10,919 nucleotides of DNA from an uncultured Clostridiaceae bacterium. GTDB taxonomy: Bacteria; Bacillota; Clostridia; Oscillospirales; Ruminococcaceae. This document shows positions 1 through 5,757 of this stretch, piece by piece. Location: positions 1 to 10,919 of the forward strand of contig CAMKFY010000028.1 in the NCBI GenBank assembly GCA_946411985.1, written 5' to 3'. Under the pieces are notes generated by a model. It saw only the letters and a program-made list of their open reading frames with translations, made no database searches and was not told the origin of the DNA. The position numbers and the translations under genes are program-made. Numbering within the stretch: the first letter of the stretch is position 1; each line of letters opens with the position of its first letter.

Positions 1-2
1 AG

Positions 3-41
3 TCTTATAATGAAAAAATAAGTTATATTATCTTTAATTGA
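3..41 (+). pseudogene. Upstream frame fragment of the cysteine desulfurase
   Basis: Frame 3 reads SYNEKISYIIFN and then stops at TGA 39-41. In IscS-type enzymes the strand just before the ID-L segment has the pattern E-x-(V/I)-(T/S)-Y-(L/I), followed by about six residues ending in N-G-I/L-ID. The fragment fits that strand, and the continuation (ID at codons 37-42) is in frame 1. About five residues of the expected loop are missing at the junction, which suggests a small out-of-frame deletion near 33-40. Only 38 bases are available, so the alignment is suggestive and not proof. Confidence 0.4.
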
Positions 42-42
42 T

Positions 43-780
43 TTGCTTTTTGTGCTTGTAGATGAAGATTGTTTTTTAGTTAGCATTATGCATGTTAACA
101 ATGAAAATGGTCTTTTATTGCCCGTAGAAGAAATAGCAAAGCAAATAAAATTGAAAAATAAAAATATTTTAATACATGTGGACGCTGCTCAATCTTTTTG
201 CAAAATTCCAATAAATTTAAAAAATATAGATTTCCTTTCTGCATCTGGCCATAAAATAAATGCTCCAAAAGGAATAGGCATACTATTTATAAAAAGTGGA
301 GTAAAAATATTACCATTAACATTCGGCGGCGGCCAAGAAAGCGGCATAAGGCCTGGCACGCAAGCGACGGCTTTAGTAAAAGCTTTAGAAATAGCCGCTA
401 CGGAGCATTATTATAATTTAAATAAAAATATGAACCATTACAAAGCTTTAAAAAAAAGTTTAATATGTAAATTGAAAGATAGTGAAAACATAATATTTAA
501 TTTTAATAATATGTGCGTGCCATATATAGTTAATATATCTTTAAAAGGAATAAAATCTCAGGTGTTGATGCAATTTCTGCAAGAAAAGGGGTTTTTAGTT
601 TCTTCAGGAGCTGCTTGTTCAAAGCATTACAAAAACAACACAATTTTAAACCTTGGTTATAGTAAAAACATAATGGACTCTGCAATAAGAATAAGTTTTG
701 GGCCAACAAATAACACCACAGAAATTGAAAAACTATGCGAGAACATTATTTTAGCTAACAAAATTTTAGTTAAAACATAA
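43..780 (+). CDS. nifS: Cysteine desulfurase (NifS/IscS family), N-terminally incomplete
   Basis: PLP-dependent enzyme that takes sulfur from L-cysteine as an enzyme persulfide and passes it to ThiI, IscU or similar acceptors. Numbering from the TTG at 43 (245 codons), visible family motifs are VSIMHVNNE (13-21, with the PLP-contacting Asn), HVDAAQS (45-51; Asp47 and Gln50 contact PLP), SGHK (68-71; Lys71 is the Schiff-base lysine), GGGQESGIRPGT (95-106) and SSGAAC (187-192; Cys192 is the persulfide cysteine). The C-terminal small domain ends normally. About 140 residues are missing at the N-terminus, including the SGATE segment and the conserved His that stacks on PLP. TTG 43 lacks a ribosome binding site and is only the first start-like codon after an in-frame TAA at 19-21, so it is not a credible start. 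Residues just before it (IDLL, codons at 37-48) still match the family, and bases 3-38 in another frame also resemble the expected upstream protein. The gene is therefore either truly frameshifted or affected by a sequence error. Family assignment is very sure; integrity is not. Confidence 0.85.
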   Translation: MLFVLVDEDCFLVSIMHVNNENGLLLPVEEIAKQIKLKNKNILIHVDAAQSFCKIPINLKNIDFLSASGHKINAPKGIGILFIKSGVKILPLTFGGGQESGIRPGTQATALVKALEIAATEHYYNLNKNMNHYKALKKSLICKLKDSENIIFNFNNMCVPYIVNISLKGIKSQVLMQFLQEKGFLVSSGAACSKHYKNNTILNLGYSKNIMDSAIRISFGPTNNTTEIEKLCENIILANKILVKT

Positions 781-1075
781 ACAAAACTGAAAATAACCTC
801 TCTAAATATTTATGTTACATATAAAACCCAAATTAGGGGATAAAAACCAAAACAGATTAATTAAGTTTACAAAATAATAAATTATATTTAATAAAAAATA
901 TGCTATACTTATACATGGTATTATATAGTTAACTAATTTTAAAAAAGCCAGCATAAATAAGCTGGCATATAGTTATTGTTTTTCAATATAACAAATATTT
1001 AACATTAAATTCCTAAAAAATTAAAGTATGCGTAACATAATGCAGTTTTACAAAACCAAAACTTTAAACAGCAGA
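781..1075. other. Non-coding spacer between nifS and the small - strand genes
   Basis: AT-rich stretch with no convincing gene on either strand. The one clear element is the terminator hairpin at 941-966. A weak plus-strand promoter-like pair (TTTACA at 866-871, 17 bases, TAATAA at 889-894) is present but drives no visible gene. There is no good terminator directly after the nifS stop. Confidence 0.6.
941..966 (-). terminator. Rho-independent terminator of the two small genes
   Basis: Read on the - strand, GCCAGC (966-961) pairs with GCTGGC (952-947) around an 8-base loop and is followed directly by six T (946-941). It lies about 110 bases past the stop of the 59-aa gene. The + strand side has no clean T-run, so it serves mainly the - strand. 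Confidence 0.8.
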
Positions 1076-1255
1076 TTATTTTTTCTTAAATATATAACTA
1101 GTAACAAAATCTTTTACGATATTAAAAAGCTGTTCATCTAAATTTTTTCTCACATTTGGGTCTTCAAGATCTATATTATGCTTTTTAAAGAATGCCGATA
1201 CATCGCTTTTCATTTTACTTAAAGTAGTATTAGATAGAATTGCGTTTAAATCCAA
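1076..1255 (-). CDS. Small hypothetical protein (59 aa, TTG start)
   Basis: Short - strand reading frame that begins at TTG 1255-1253 and ends at TAA 1078-1076. The start is fixed by a strong ribosome binding site, GGAAGGAG at 1270-1263, 7 bases upstream. The protein begins MDLNAILSNTTLSKMKSD, contains HNIDLEDPNVRKNLDEQ in the middle and ends with the basic tail IFKKK. It looks like a soluble helical protein, with a charged middle and a hydrophobic stretch near the end (LFNIVKDFVTSYIF). There is no signal peptide and no cysteine. It follows the 62-aa gene by 46 bases and precedes a strong terminator, so the two are probably co-transcribed. I do not recognise the family. The balanced amino-acid composition, clear ribosome binding site and terminator argue that it is real. 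Confidence 0.65.
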   Translation of the reverse strand: MDLNAILSNTTLSKMKSDVSAFFKKHNIDLEDPNVRKNLDEQLFNIVKDFVTSYIFKKK

Positions 1256-1262
1256 AATAATT

Positions 1263-1270
1263 CTCCTTCC
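1263..1270 (-). promoter_or_regulatory. Ribosome binding site deciding a TTG start
   Basis: GGAAGGAG on the - strand, 7 bases before TTG 1255. It is one of the strongest Shine-Dalgarno matches in the window and the main evidence that the 59-codon frame is translated. Confidence 0.75.
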
Positions 1271-1301
1271 TATTCAATTTTGTTTAAATTATGAAGTAAT
1301 T

Positions 1302-1490
1302 TTAAATTTTATACCTTTTTCTATACTCATTTAACTTTTCTTCATACAGCATTTTAACAAATTCTTCAAATTTATCAGGGTTTATCTTTTCTTTTTTCTT
1401 TTTCAAATTGGCAAGTTCTTTTTTTGCTTCTTTTACCGTATCTTTAGCTGCTAAATTTTTAATCTTTTTAATATCTATAGACAAATACAT
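1302..1490 (-). CDS. Small lysine/glutamate-rich hypothetical protein (62 aa)
   Basis: Starts at ATG 1490 behind AAAGGAG, which sits only 3 bases from the start codon. The protein begins MYLSIDIKKIKNLAAKD; residues 17-36 (TVKEAKKELANLKKKKEKIN) are highly charged and likely helical or coiled-coil, and the end carries FEEFVKMLYEEKLNEYRKRY. It is strongly basic and probably cytoplasmic, with no membrane segment and no cysteine. It is the first gene of a two-gene unit with the 59-aa gene 46 bases downstream. I do not recognise the family. The gene pair is inverted relative to its neighbours and lies between nifS and thiI, which are often adjacent in Firmicutes, so it may be a later insertion; that is inference. 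DNA- or RNA-binding would suit the charge but nothing shows it. Confidence 0.65.
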   Translation of the reverse strand: MYLSIDIKKIKNLAAKDTVKEAKKELANLKKKKEKINPDKFEEFVKMLYEEKLNEYRKRYKI

Positions 1491-1539
1491 AAGCTCCTTT
1501 TAAATTTATATTTATAATTTGTTTTAAAGCTTTAATAGC

Positions 1540-1566
1540 GCTATATTTAACGCTTTTTTGCGTCAA
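1540..1566 (-). promoter_or_regulatory. Possible promoter of the two small genes
   Basis: On the - strand TTGACG (1566-1561) is a near-perfect -35 box. The best -10 match is TATAGC (1545-1540), but the spacer is only 15 bases. The region between holds a short inverted repeat (ACGC, six A, GCGT) and the box overlaps a small palindrome (ATAGCGCTAT), which could be operator-like. The start codon of the 62-aa gene is about 50 bases further on. Confidence 0.4.
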
Positions 1567-1660
1567 TAATAAACTGCCCTTTAAACATAAGCTTAAATTT
1601 AAATAGCAATTTAAAAAAAAATTTTTATAAAACAAATCTTTTTATATATTTAAATATAAC

Positions 1661-1798
1661 TTAATATTTTTTTAATTTGGCATATTTAATTAATAAACTT
1701 TCGTTACTTGGTTTATTTTTTTTTGTCTTATTTTTCTTGGCCTTCCCATTTAAATTAAATTTGCTACGTTCAATATTTTTTTCTGATTTAATACCCAA
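1661..1798 (-). CDS. Doubtful small Lys/Asn-rich frame (45 aa)
   Basis: Open - strand frame from TTG 1798 to TAA 1661, starting MGIKSEKNIERSKFNLNG and rich in Lys and Asn; the frame stays open upstream to about 1870 without a better start. A GGAG at 1814-1811 lies 12 bases before the TTG, which is too far for comfort. Such a composition is what AT-rich non-coding DNA gives by chance. The opposite-strand frame over the same bases (Phe/Leu-rich) is no better. It could be a third member of the neighbouring set of small basic proteins, a gene remnant, or nothing. Confidence 0.15.
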   Translation of the reverse strand: MGIKSEKNIERSKFNLNGKAKKNKTKKNKPSNESLLIKYAKLKKY

Positions 1799-1907
1799 AT
1801 TAAAATTCCACTCCGATTCGTATTTATATTTTAGTTTGCTTATTAATAATTTGAAATTATATATAAAAGTTCACAAAATATATAAACTAAATTTTTAATA
1901 ATTAGTG

Positions 1908-1935
1908 TTGAAAAGAAGCTATTTTTTCTTTTCAA
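1908..1935. repeat. Perfect 10-bp inverted repeat
   Basis: TTGAAAAGAA (1908-1917) and its exact reverse complement TTCTTTTCAA (1926-1935) flank an 8-base loop. It would form a stable hairpin in RNA from either strand, but neither side has a proper T-run right after it, so it is not a typical terminator. It lies about 90 bases upstream of the promoter of the 2110 gene. Confidence 0.7.
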
Positions 1936-2025
1936 TATATAGTATGACAATTCTAAAACTTTTGTTTACAAATATCCATAAAATATGAAATATTAATTTA
2001 ATATTTAACACGGCAGTATTAAAAC

Positions 2026-2054
2026 TTGCGAAAGTTTACAAAATTATATATAAT
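2026..2054 (+). promoter_or_regulatory. Promoter of the membrane-anchored protein gene
   Basis: TTGCGA (-35, 2026-2031) and a consensus TATAAT (-10, 2049-2054) are separated by exactly 17 bases. The expected transcript start near 2061 leaves a leader of about 50 bases before ATG 2110. Confidence 0.65.
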
Positions 2055-2109
2055 ATAGGAGCGTATTTTGTCATAATAATACTATAAAATTTAAACTAAG
2101 AAAAGGTAG

Positions 2110-2733
2110 ATGTGTTTAAATAGCATGTTAAAAGAATTTTTAAAAAATAGTAAAAATAAAAAGATAGTTTTAAATACTGCTATAATTTTTAGTTTTCTGT
2201 TAATTTGCACAGCAATATCGTCTTCTTTAAACCATAAAAACGAAAATATAGAACAAAAAAGTGATAATATTAATTCAAAATCAGAATATGAAGCCGCAAA
2301 TTTAAAAAACAATAGTTTAAGCTCAAAACTAAAAAGCAATAATCAAAATTCAAAAAAAGAAAACAAAAATACGGAACAAAAAAATAAAGCTAAAAAACAT
2401 ATCTATGAGAAAGCTATTGTTAAGCCACTTATGAACGGATTTCGCAATAAGAAAATTGGAGAATATGGTTTAATATATGCTATATCTTCCGATTGCAATG
2501 AAAAAGCATTAGCAGACTTATATTTTAATTATTTTTTAAAGAAAAAATTAAATTACATGGTTGTTATATATGCAGATAAAAGTGATAACTCTGGCGTATA
2601 TATAATTGATGGTGTAATAAATACTGATGCTAAGTTTAATAAAGACGAATTTGGTGACTACAGCCTAGGGGATACAAAAAATAGTAAATATTATGCCCCA
2701 GTTAACGAAAATACTTTAAAACTAGTGGAATAA
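2110..2733 (+). CDS. Membrane-anchored hypothetical protein (207 aa)
   Basis: I do not recognise this protein. Residues 1-18 are short and basic (KNSKNKK), followed by one hydrophobic segment at about 19-37 (IVLNTAIIFSFLLICTAI), giving an N-terminal membrane anchor with the rest outside. There is no lipobox and no clear signal peptidase site. Residues 41-97 are a low-complexity Lys/Asn/Ser/Glu linker. Residues 98-207 look like a compact domain with the motifs KIGEYGLIYAISSD (115-128), ALADLYFNYFLKKK (133-146), YMVVIYADK (149-157) and SGVYIIDGV (161-169). The layout anchor-linker-domain suits a surface or cell-envelope protein. Start at ATG 2110 follows AAAAGG by only 3 bases; ATG 2125 is an alternative that keeps the anchor. 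It has its own promoter and terminator, so it is a single-gene unit. Confidence 0.75.
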   Translation: MCLNSMLKEFLKNSKNKKIVLNTAIIFSFLLICTAISSSLNHKNENIEQKSDNINSKSEYEAANLKNNSLSSKLKSNNQNSKKENKNTEQKNKAKKHIYEKAIVKPLMNGFRNKKIGEYGLIYAISSDCNEKALADLYFNYFLKKKLNYMVVIYADKSDNSGVYIIDGVINTDAKFNKDEFGDYSLGDTKNSKYYAPVNENTLKLVE

Positions 2734-2780
2734 TAAATAATATACATAGAAAAAGTTACTACCCCATTTTAATAATTTTT

Positions 2781-2820
2781 AAGCTCAAAACACTTTACTG
2801 CTATGAGCTTTTTATTCTTT
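2781..2820 (+). terminator. Rho-independent terminator after the membrane-anchored protein gene
   Basis: AAGCTCA (2781-2787) pairs with TGAGCTT (2804-2810) around a 16-base loop and is followed by TTTATTCTTTT. It lies about 48 bases after the stop codon and separates this gene from thiI. Confidence 0.65.
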
Positions 2821-2846
2821 TAGCCTGCTATTTACTAAACTTTTAC

Positions 2847-2875
2847 TTGTATTAATTTGTTTTAAGGTGTATATT
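2847..2875 (+). promoter_or_regulatory. Promoter of thiI-rsmI
   Basis: TTGTAT (-35, 2847-2852) and TATATT (-10, 2870-2875) are 17 bases apart. Transcription would begin near 2882, downstream of the in-frame GTG at 2867, which supports ATG 2915 as the thiI start. Confidence 0.55.
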
Positions 2876-2914
2876 TTAGATGTGTTAAGAAATTTTAATT
2901 TTAGGGTAGAGATT

Positions 2915-4120
2915 ATGAATTTTAAGGAAGTAATATTAGTTAAAGAAGGCGAAATATTTTTACGAGGTTTAAATAAGAAAAATTTCGAAAATGACCTTAT
3001 TAAAAATATAAAAAGAAATTTAAAAACGCTAGGCATTTTTGAGTATATTAAAGCTCAATCTACAATAACAGTAATACCAAAAACATATTTTGATATGGAT
3101 GTTATTTGCAACAAAATATCTAAAATATTTGGTATAGCTTCGTTTTGCAAAGCTGCAATAGCAGAAAAAAATTTTGAAGATATTAAAAATGTAACAAAAC
3201 AATATTTTGAAAATAGCCTAAAATGTTGCAAAACTTTTAAAGTGTTTGCTAAAAGGAGCGATAAAAATTTTAGTTTTAGTTCACCTGAAATATGCTGCAA
3301 AATTGGCGAATTTATATTAAACGAGTTTCCAAACTTGAAGGTGAATTTAACTAAGCCCGATATAATCATTAACATAGAAATACGAGATTATTTTTGCTAT
3401 ATATATTCCAATAAAATAGAAGGCGCAAGAGGCATACCAATAGGAAGCACAGGAACTGGTATGTTAATGCTTTCTGGCGGCATAGATAGCCCTGTAGCTG
3501 CGTTTATGATGGCAAAACGCGGAATGAAGCTAAAAGCTATTCATTTTATAAGCCCGCCATACACCTCTAACAGAGCTTTAAAGAAGGTGGAAGATATTAT
3601 TTTAATATTGCAAAATTGGCTAGGAATAATGCCGCTTAGCATAGTAAACATAACAAATATTCAAGAAAAAATAAGAAAGAGCTGCCCAGAAAGCCTAAAC
3701 ACAATAATATTGCGCAGATTTATGGTTAGAATAGCTGAAAACATTGCAACAGAGCAAAATTCTAAAAGAGCCTACAATATTAATGCTATAATAACTGGTG
3801 ATAGCTTAGCTCAGGTAGCAAGCCAAACTCTTAGTGCTTTATATTGCGTTAATAATGCTTGTAGTATGCCAATACTTCGGCCACTAATAGGCATGGATAA
3901 AAACGAAATAGTTAATATAGCGAAAAATATTGGCACTTTTAACACCTCCATATTGCCATATGAAGATTGCTGCACTGTGTTTACTCCAAAACATCCAAAA
4001 ACAAACCCTAAGCTGCAAAATGTATTAAAAGCAGAAGAAAGGTTAGATATTAATTTGCTAATAAACGAAGCTATTGAAAACTTAGAATTTAAATTACTAA
4101 AGCAAGAGGATTTTTATTGA
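2915..4120 (+). CDS. thiI: tRNA 4-thiouridine synthase / thiamine sulfur carrier protein ThiI
   Basis: ThiI adenylates U8 of tRNA and replaces its oxygen with sulfur received from a cysteine desulfurase; in many bacteria it also supplies sulfur for the thiazole of thiamine. The 401-aa protein has the N-terminal ferredoxin-like and THUMP region (about 1-165), starting VILVKEGEIFLRGLNKKNFE, then the PP-loop ATP pyrophosphatase domain: SGGIDSPVAAFM (187-198), ITGDSLAQVASQT (293-305), MPILRPLIGMDKNEI (318-332) and LPYEDCCTVFTP (347-358). Cys352/353 lie where the ThiI persulfide cysteine is found. There is no C-terminal rhodanese domain, as usual in Gram-positive bacteria. I chose ATG 2915 because family similarity begins there and the promoter overlaps an upstream GTG at 2867 that would add 16 residues. 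It overlaps rsmI by 4 bases. Its usual partner NifS is 2.1 kb upstream. Twelve cysteines is a high number for this family. Confidence 0.95.
   Translation: MNFKEVILVKEGEIFLRGLNKKNFENDLIKNIKRNLKTLGIFEYIKAQSTITVIPKTYFDMDVICNKISKIFGIASFCKAAIAEKNFEDIKNVTKQYFENSLKCCKTFKVFAKRSDKNFSFSSPEICCKIGEFILNEFPNLKVNLTKPDIIINIEIRDYFCYIYSNKIEGARGIPIGSTGTGMLMLSGGIDSPVAAFMMAKRGMKLKAIHFISPPYTSNRALKKVEDIILILQNWLGIMPLSIVNITNIQEKIRKSCPESLNTIILRRFMVRIAENIATEQNSKRAYNINAIITGDSLAQVASQTLSALYCVNNACSMPILRPLIGMDKNEIVNIAKNIGTFNTSILPYEDCCTVFTPKHPKTNPKLQNVLKAEERLDINLLINEAIENLEFKLLKQEDFY
4105..4110 (+). promoter_or_regulatory. Ribosome binding site for the TTG start of rsmI
   Basis: AGAGGA inside the end of thiI, 6 bases before TTG 4117. 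It supports the TTG as start and translational coupling with thiI. Confidence 0.6.
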
Positions 4121-4968
4121 GCTGTTTATATATAGTAGGCACTCCTATAGGCAATCTTTTAGATATATCTAAGCGCGCTATAGATACTTTAAAAGCTGTA
4201 GATTTTATAATAGCCGAAGATTGTAGAGTGTCTTTAAAAATGTTAAACAGCTATTGCATAAAAAAACCACTTTTTAGCTTCCATAAATTTAGCAATGAAA
4301 AAAGAGCAAATACGCTCATATGCAAAATAAAAAATGGTGAAACGGCAGCTTTAATATCTGATGCTGGAATGCCTTTAATATCAGACCCAGGCGACATTTT
4401 AATACATCTCTGCCATGAAAATTGCATAAATGTTAAGGTTGTGCCAGGCCCGTGTGCGTTTGTGGCCGCTCTTTGCGTTAGCGGTATGGATTGCAAAAGT
4501 TTTACATTCTTTGGGTTTCTACCTACTAACAATAAAAGCCGAATTGACGCTATAACATTTTTAAAAACGTTGCCACACACTATTGTGTTATATGAATCAC
4601 CACACAGATTAGTAAAAACTTTGAAAGATATATTTAAACATTTACAAAACCGTAAAATAGCTATTGTTAAGGAGCTCACCAAAATTTATGAATCTGTGGA
4701 AATTTTCACAATATCTGAAGCGTTAAAATATTATGAAAATAAACAAAATATAAAAGGAGAGTATGTTTTAATAATTGAAGGCTGCAAATATATTAACCCC
4801 AAAAATGAATTAAGCTTACAAGACGCCATAGAGTTTGCCAAACATCTTATTAAAAATGGCGAGAAACCTTCCTTGGCTGCTAAAAAAGCTGCTACCATGT
4901 GTTGCTGCAAAAAAAGCGATATATATAAAAATATTTTAACAGATAAAACAAAGTCTAAATTAATTTAG
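4117..4968 (+). CDS. rsmI: 16S rRNA (cytidine-1402-2'-O)-methyltransferase RsmI
   Basis: RsmI uses S-adenosylmethionine to methylate the ribose of C1402 in the decoding centre of 16S rRNA, supporting translation accuracy. At 283 aa it is full length. Motifs in order: LYIVGTPIGNLLDISKRA (4-21), IIAEDCR (31-37), AALISDAGMPLISDPG (77-92), VVPGPCA (108-114), FFGFLP (131-136), LYESPHR (158-164), KELTKIYES (185-193) and GEYVLIIEG (214-222), followed by the small helical C-terminal domain (about 232-283). The start is TTG, overlapping the thiI stop in TTGA, so the two genes are translationally coupled. Two small departures are visible: the usual EDTR is EDCR, and 13 of 283 residues are cysteine, including a CCC run at 262-264. 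Function is not in doubt. Confidence 0.95.
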   Translation: MSCLYIVGTPIGNLLDISKRAIDTLKAVDFIIAEDCRVSLKMLNSYCIKKPLFSFHKFSNEKRANTLICKIKNGETAALISDAGMPLISDPGDILIHLCHENCINVKVVPGPCAFVAALCVSGMDCKSFTFFGFLPTNNKSRIDAITFLKTLPHTIVLYESPHRLVKTLKDIFKHLQNRKIAIVKELTKIYESVEIFTISEALKYYENKQNIKGEYVLIIEGCKYINPKNELSLQDAIEFAKHLIKNGEKPSLAAKKAATMCCCKKSDIYKNILTDKTKSKLI

Positions 4969-5041
4969 TTATAACAGTATTATAAACTATATATTATAGC
5001 CATATCAAAACCTAGTAAAACTCTTTTTAAAATGTTATATA

Positions 5042-5069
5042 TTTACGTTAATACATAAAACTATATAAG
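5042..5069 (+). promoter_or_regulatory. Candidate promoter of the GtrA-family gene
   Basis: TTTACG (5042-5047) and TATAAG (5064-5069) with a 16-base spacer, about 20 bases before the start codon. A clear ribosome binding site GAGGTGA (5080-5086) follows. No strong terminator separates this gene from rsmI, so read-through is possible. Confidence 0.45.
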
Positions 5070-5090
5070 TATTTAAAACGAGGTGAGTTT

Positions 5091-5516
5091 ATGTATAAAT
5101 TAAAAACAGATTTAAAACAGTTTATAAAATTTAGTATAGTAGGTTTGTCAAACACGGCAATATCGCTTAGCGTAACATATATAACTATATATATCGCTGT
5201 GAAAATATGTAAAAATTTGTCATATAATAATTCCGTTTTAGTTTTCTTAGCGTCTATATTAGGTTTTGCTATTGGTGTTTTAAACTCATACTACTGGAAC
5301 AATAAATATGTGTTTAAAAAAACTTCTACAGGTCATGTAATACCACTTTTAAAATCTTATGCATGTTATGGGGCTATTTTTATGTTAGCCTACGCTCTAA
5401 ATGAGTTTGTATTCACTAAATGTTTACATCTGCCAAACTACGCCATTCCTATATTGCAGGTGTTTATATGCACACCGTTAAATTTTATTTCTAATAAACT
5501 ATGGGCTTTCAAATAA
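5091..5516 (+). CDS. GtrA-family integral membrane protein
   Basis: GtrA-like proteins are small four-helix membrane proteins, often tied to transfer of lipid-linked sugars for surface polysaccharide or teichoic acid glycosylation; several are thought to flip polyprenyl-phosphate-linked sugars. This 141-aa protein has four hydrophobic segments at about 14-36, 48-68, 84-104 and 115-135. Family signatures are FIKFSIVGLSNTAIS (11-25), the loop motif NSYYWNNKYVFK (65-76) after helix 2 and the C-terminal NFISNKLWAFK (131-141). Length is typical and the protein ends on the final signature. The start follows GAGGTGA by 4 bases. No glycosyltransferase gene is nearby, so its sugar substrate cannot be inferred. 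It appears to be a single-gene unit. Confidence 0.9.
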   Translation: MYKLKTDLKQFIKFSIVGLSNTAISLSVTYITIYIAVKICKNLSYNNSVLVFLASILGFAIGVLNSYYWNNKYVFKKTSTGHVIPLLKSYACYGAIFMLAYALNEFVFTKCLHLPNYAIPILQVFICTPLNFISNKLWAFK

Positions 5517-5534
5517 AAATATTATTAACTATTC

Positions 5535-5563
5535 CTACTTAATATAAGTAGAAGCTTCTTTTT
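5535..5563 (+). terminator. Possible terminator after the GtrA-family gene
   Basis: CTACTTA (5535-5541) pairs with TAAGTAG (5545-5551) around a 3-base loop; TTCTTTTT follows 4 bases later (5556-5563). A second short stem GAAGC/GCTTC (5551-5555 with 5564-5568) overlaps it. The stem is AT-rich, so it is a weak to moderate terminator. Confidence 0.45.
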
Positions 5564-5638
5564 GCTTCAGCCATAACTTCTTGCCCACATACAATAACCT
5601 TACACATGGCTAGTTTATAGTTAAATTATAATACCATG

Positions 5639-5664
5639 AGATACAAAACCGTTTACAGAAACGG
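5639..5664 (-). terminator. Terminator of the YfcE-like gene
   Basis: On the - strand CCGTTT (5664-5659), a 4-base loop and AAACGG (5654-5649) form a tight hairpin followed by TTTTGTATCT. It lies about 94 bases past the stop codon at 5758. The stem is good and the T-run is short. Confidence 0.5.
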
Positions 5665-5757
5665 AAGATTTCTTGTTTACAACAATTAAAACTTATATAA
5701 TAACCACAAACTAATAAAGCTTATTTATAGCCTTACTAAAGTTATTGTAATTAAATA

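Larger units (their letters stand above)
1491..2109. other. AT-rich spacer, no confident gene
   Basis: About 620 bases between the small - strand genes and the 2110 gene. It holds the candidate promoter of the small genes, a doubtful Lys-rich frame (1661-1798), a perfect 10-base inverted repeat (1908-1935) and a good + strand promoter (2026-2054). No RNA gene or known riboswitch fold was recognised. Confidence 0.6.

Noticed and set aside
812..877. + strand 21-codon frame after nifS (MLHIKPKLGDKNQN...)
   Set aside because: No ribosome binding site and no sign of conservation; likely chance.
1677..1898. + strand open frame of 73 codons (Phe/Leu-rich)
   Set aside because: TTG start without ribosome binding site, composition expected from AT-rich DNA, and it lies opposite another doubtful frame; no coding evidence.
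2867..2914. Upstream GTG start adding 16 residues to ThiI
   Set aside because: It lies inside the predicted promoter core and the added residues are not part of the family.
5539..5607. - strand 22-codon frame beginning MCKVIVCGQEVMAEAKRS
   Set aside because: Looks oddly protein-like, but has no ribosome binding site, lies past the YfcE terminator and is very short. Possibly a remnant.
5636..5689. + strand 17-codon frame MRYKTVYRNGRFLVYNN
   Set aside because: No ribosome binding site and it covers the terminator hairpin of the opposite strand.
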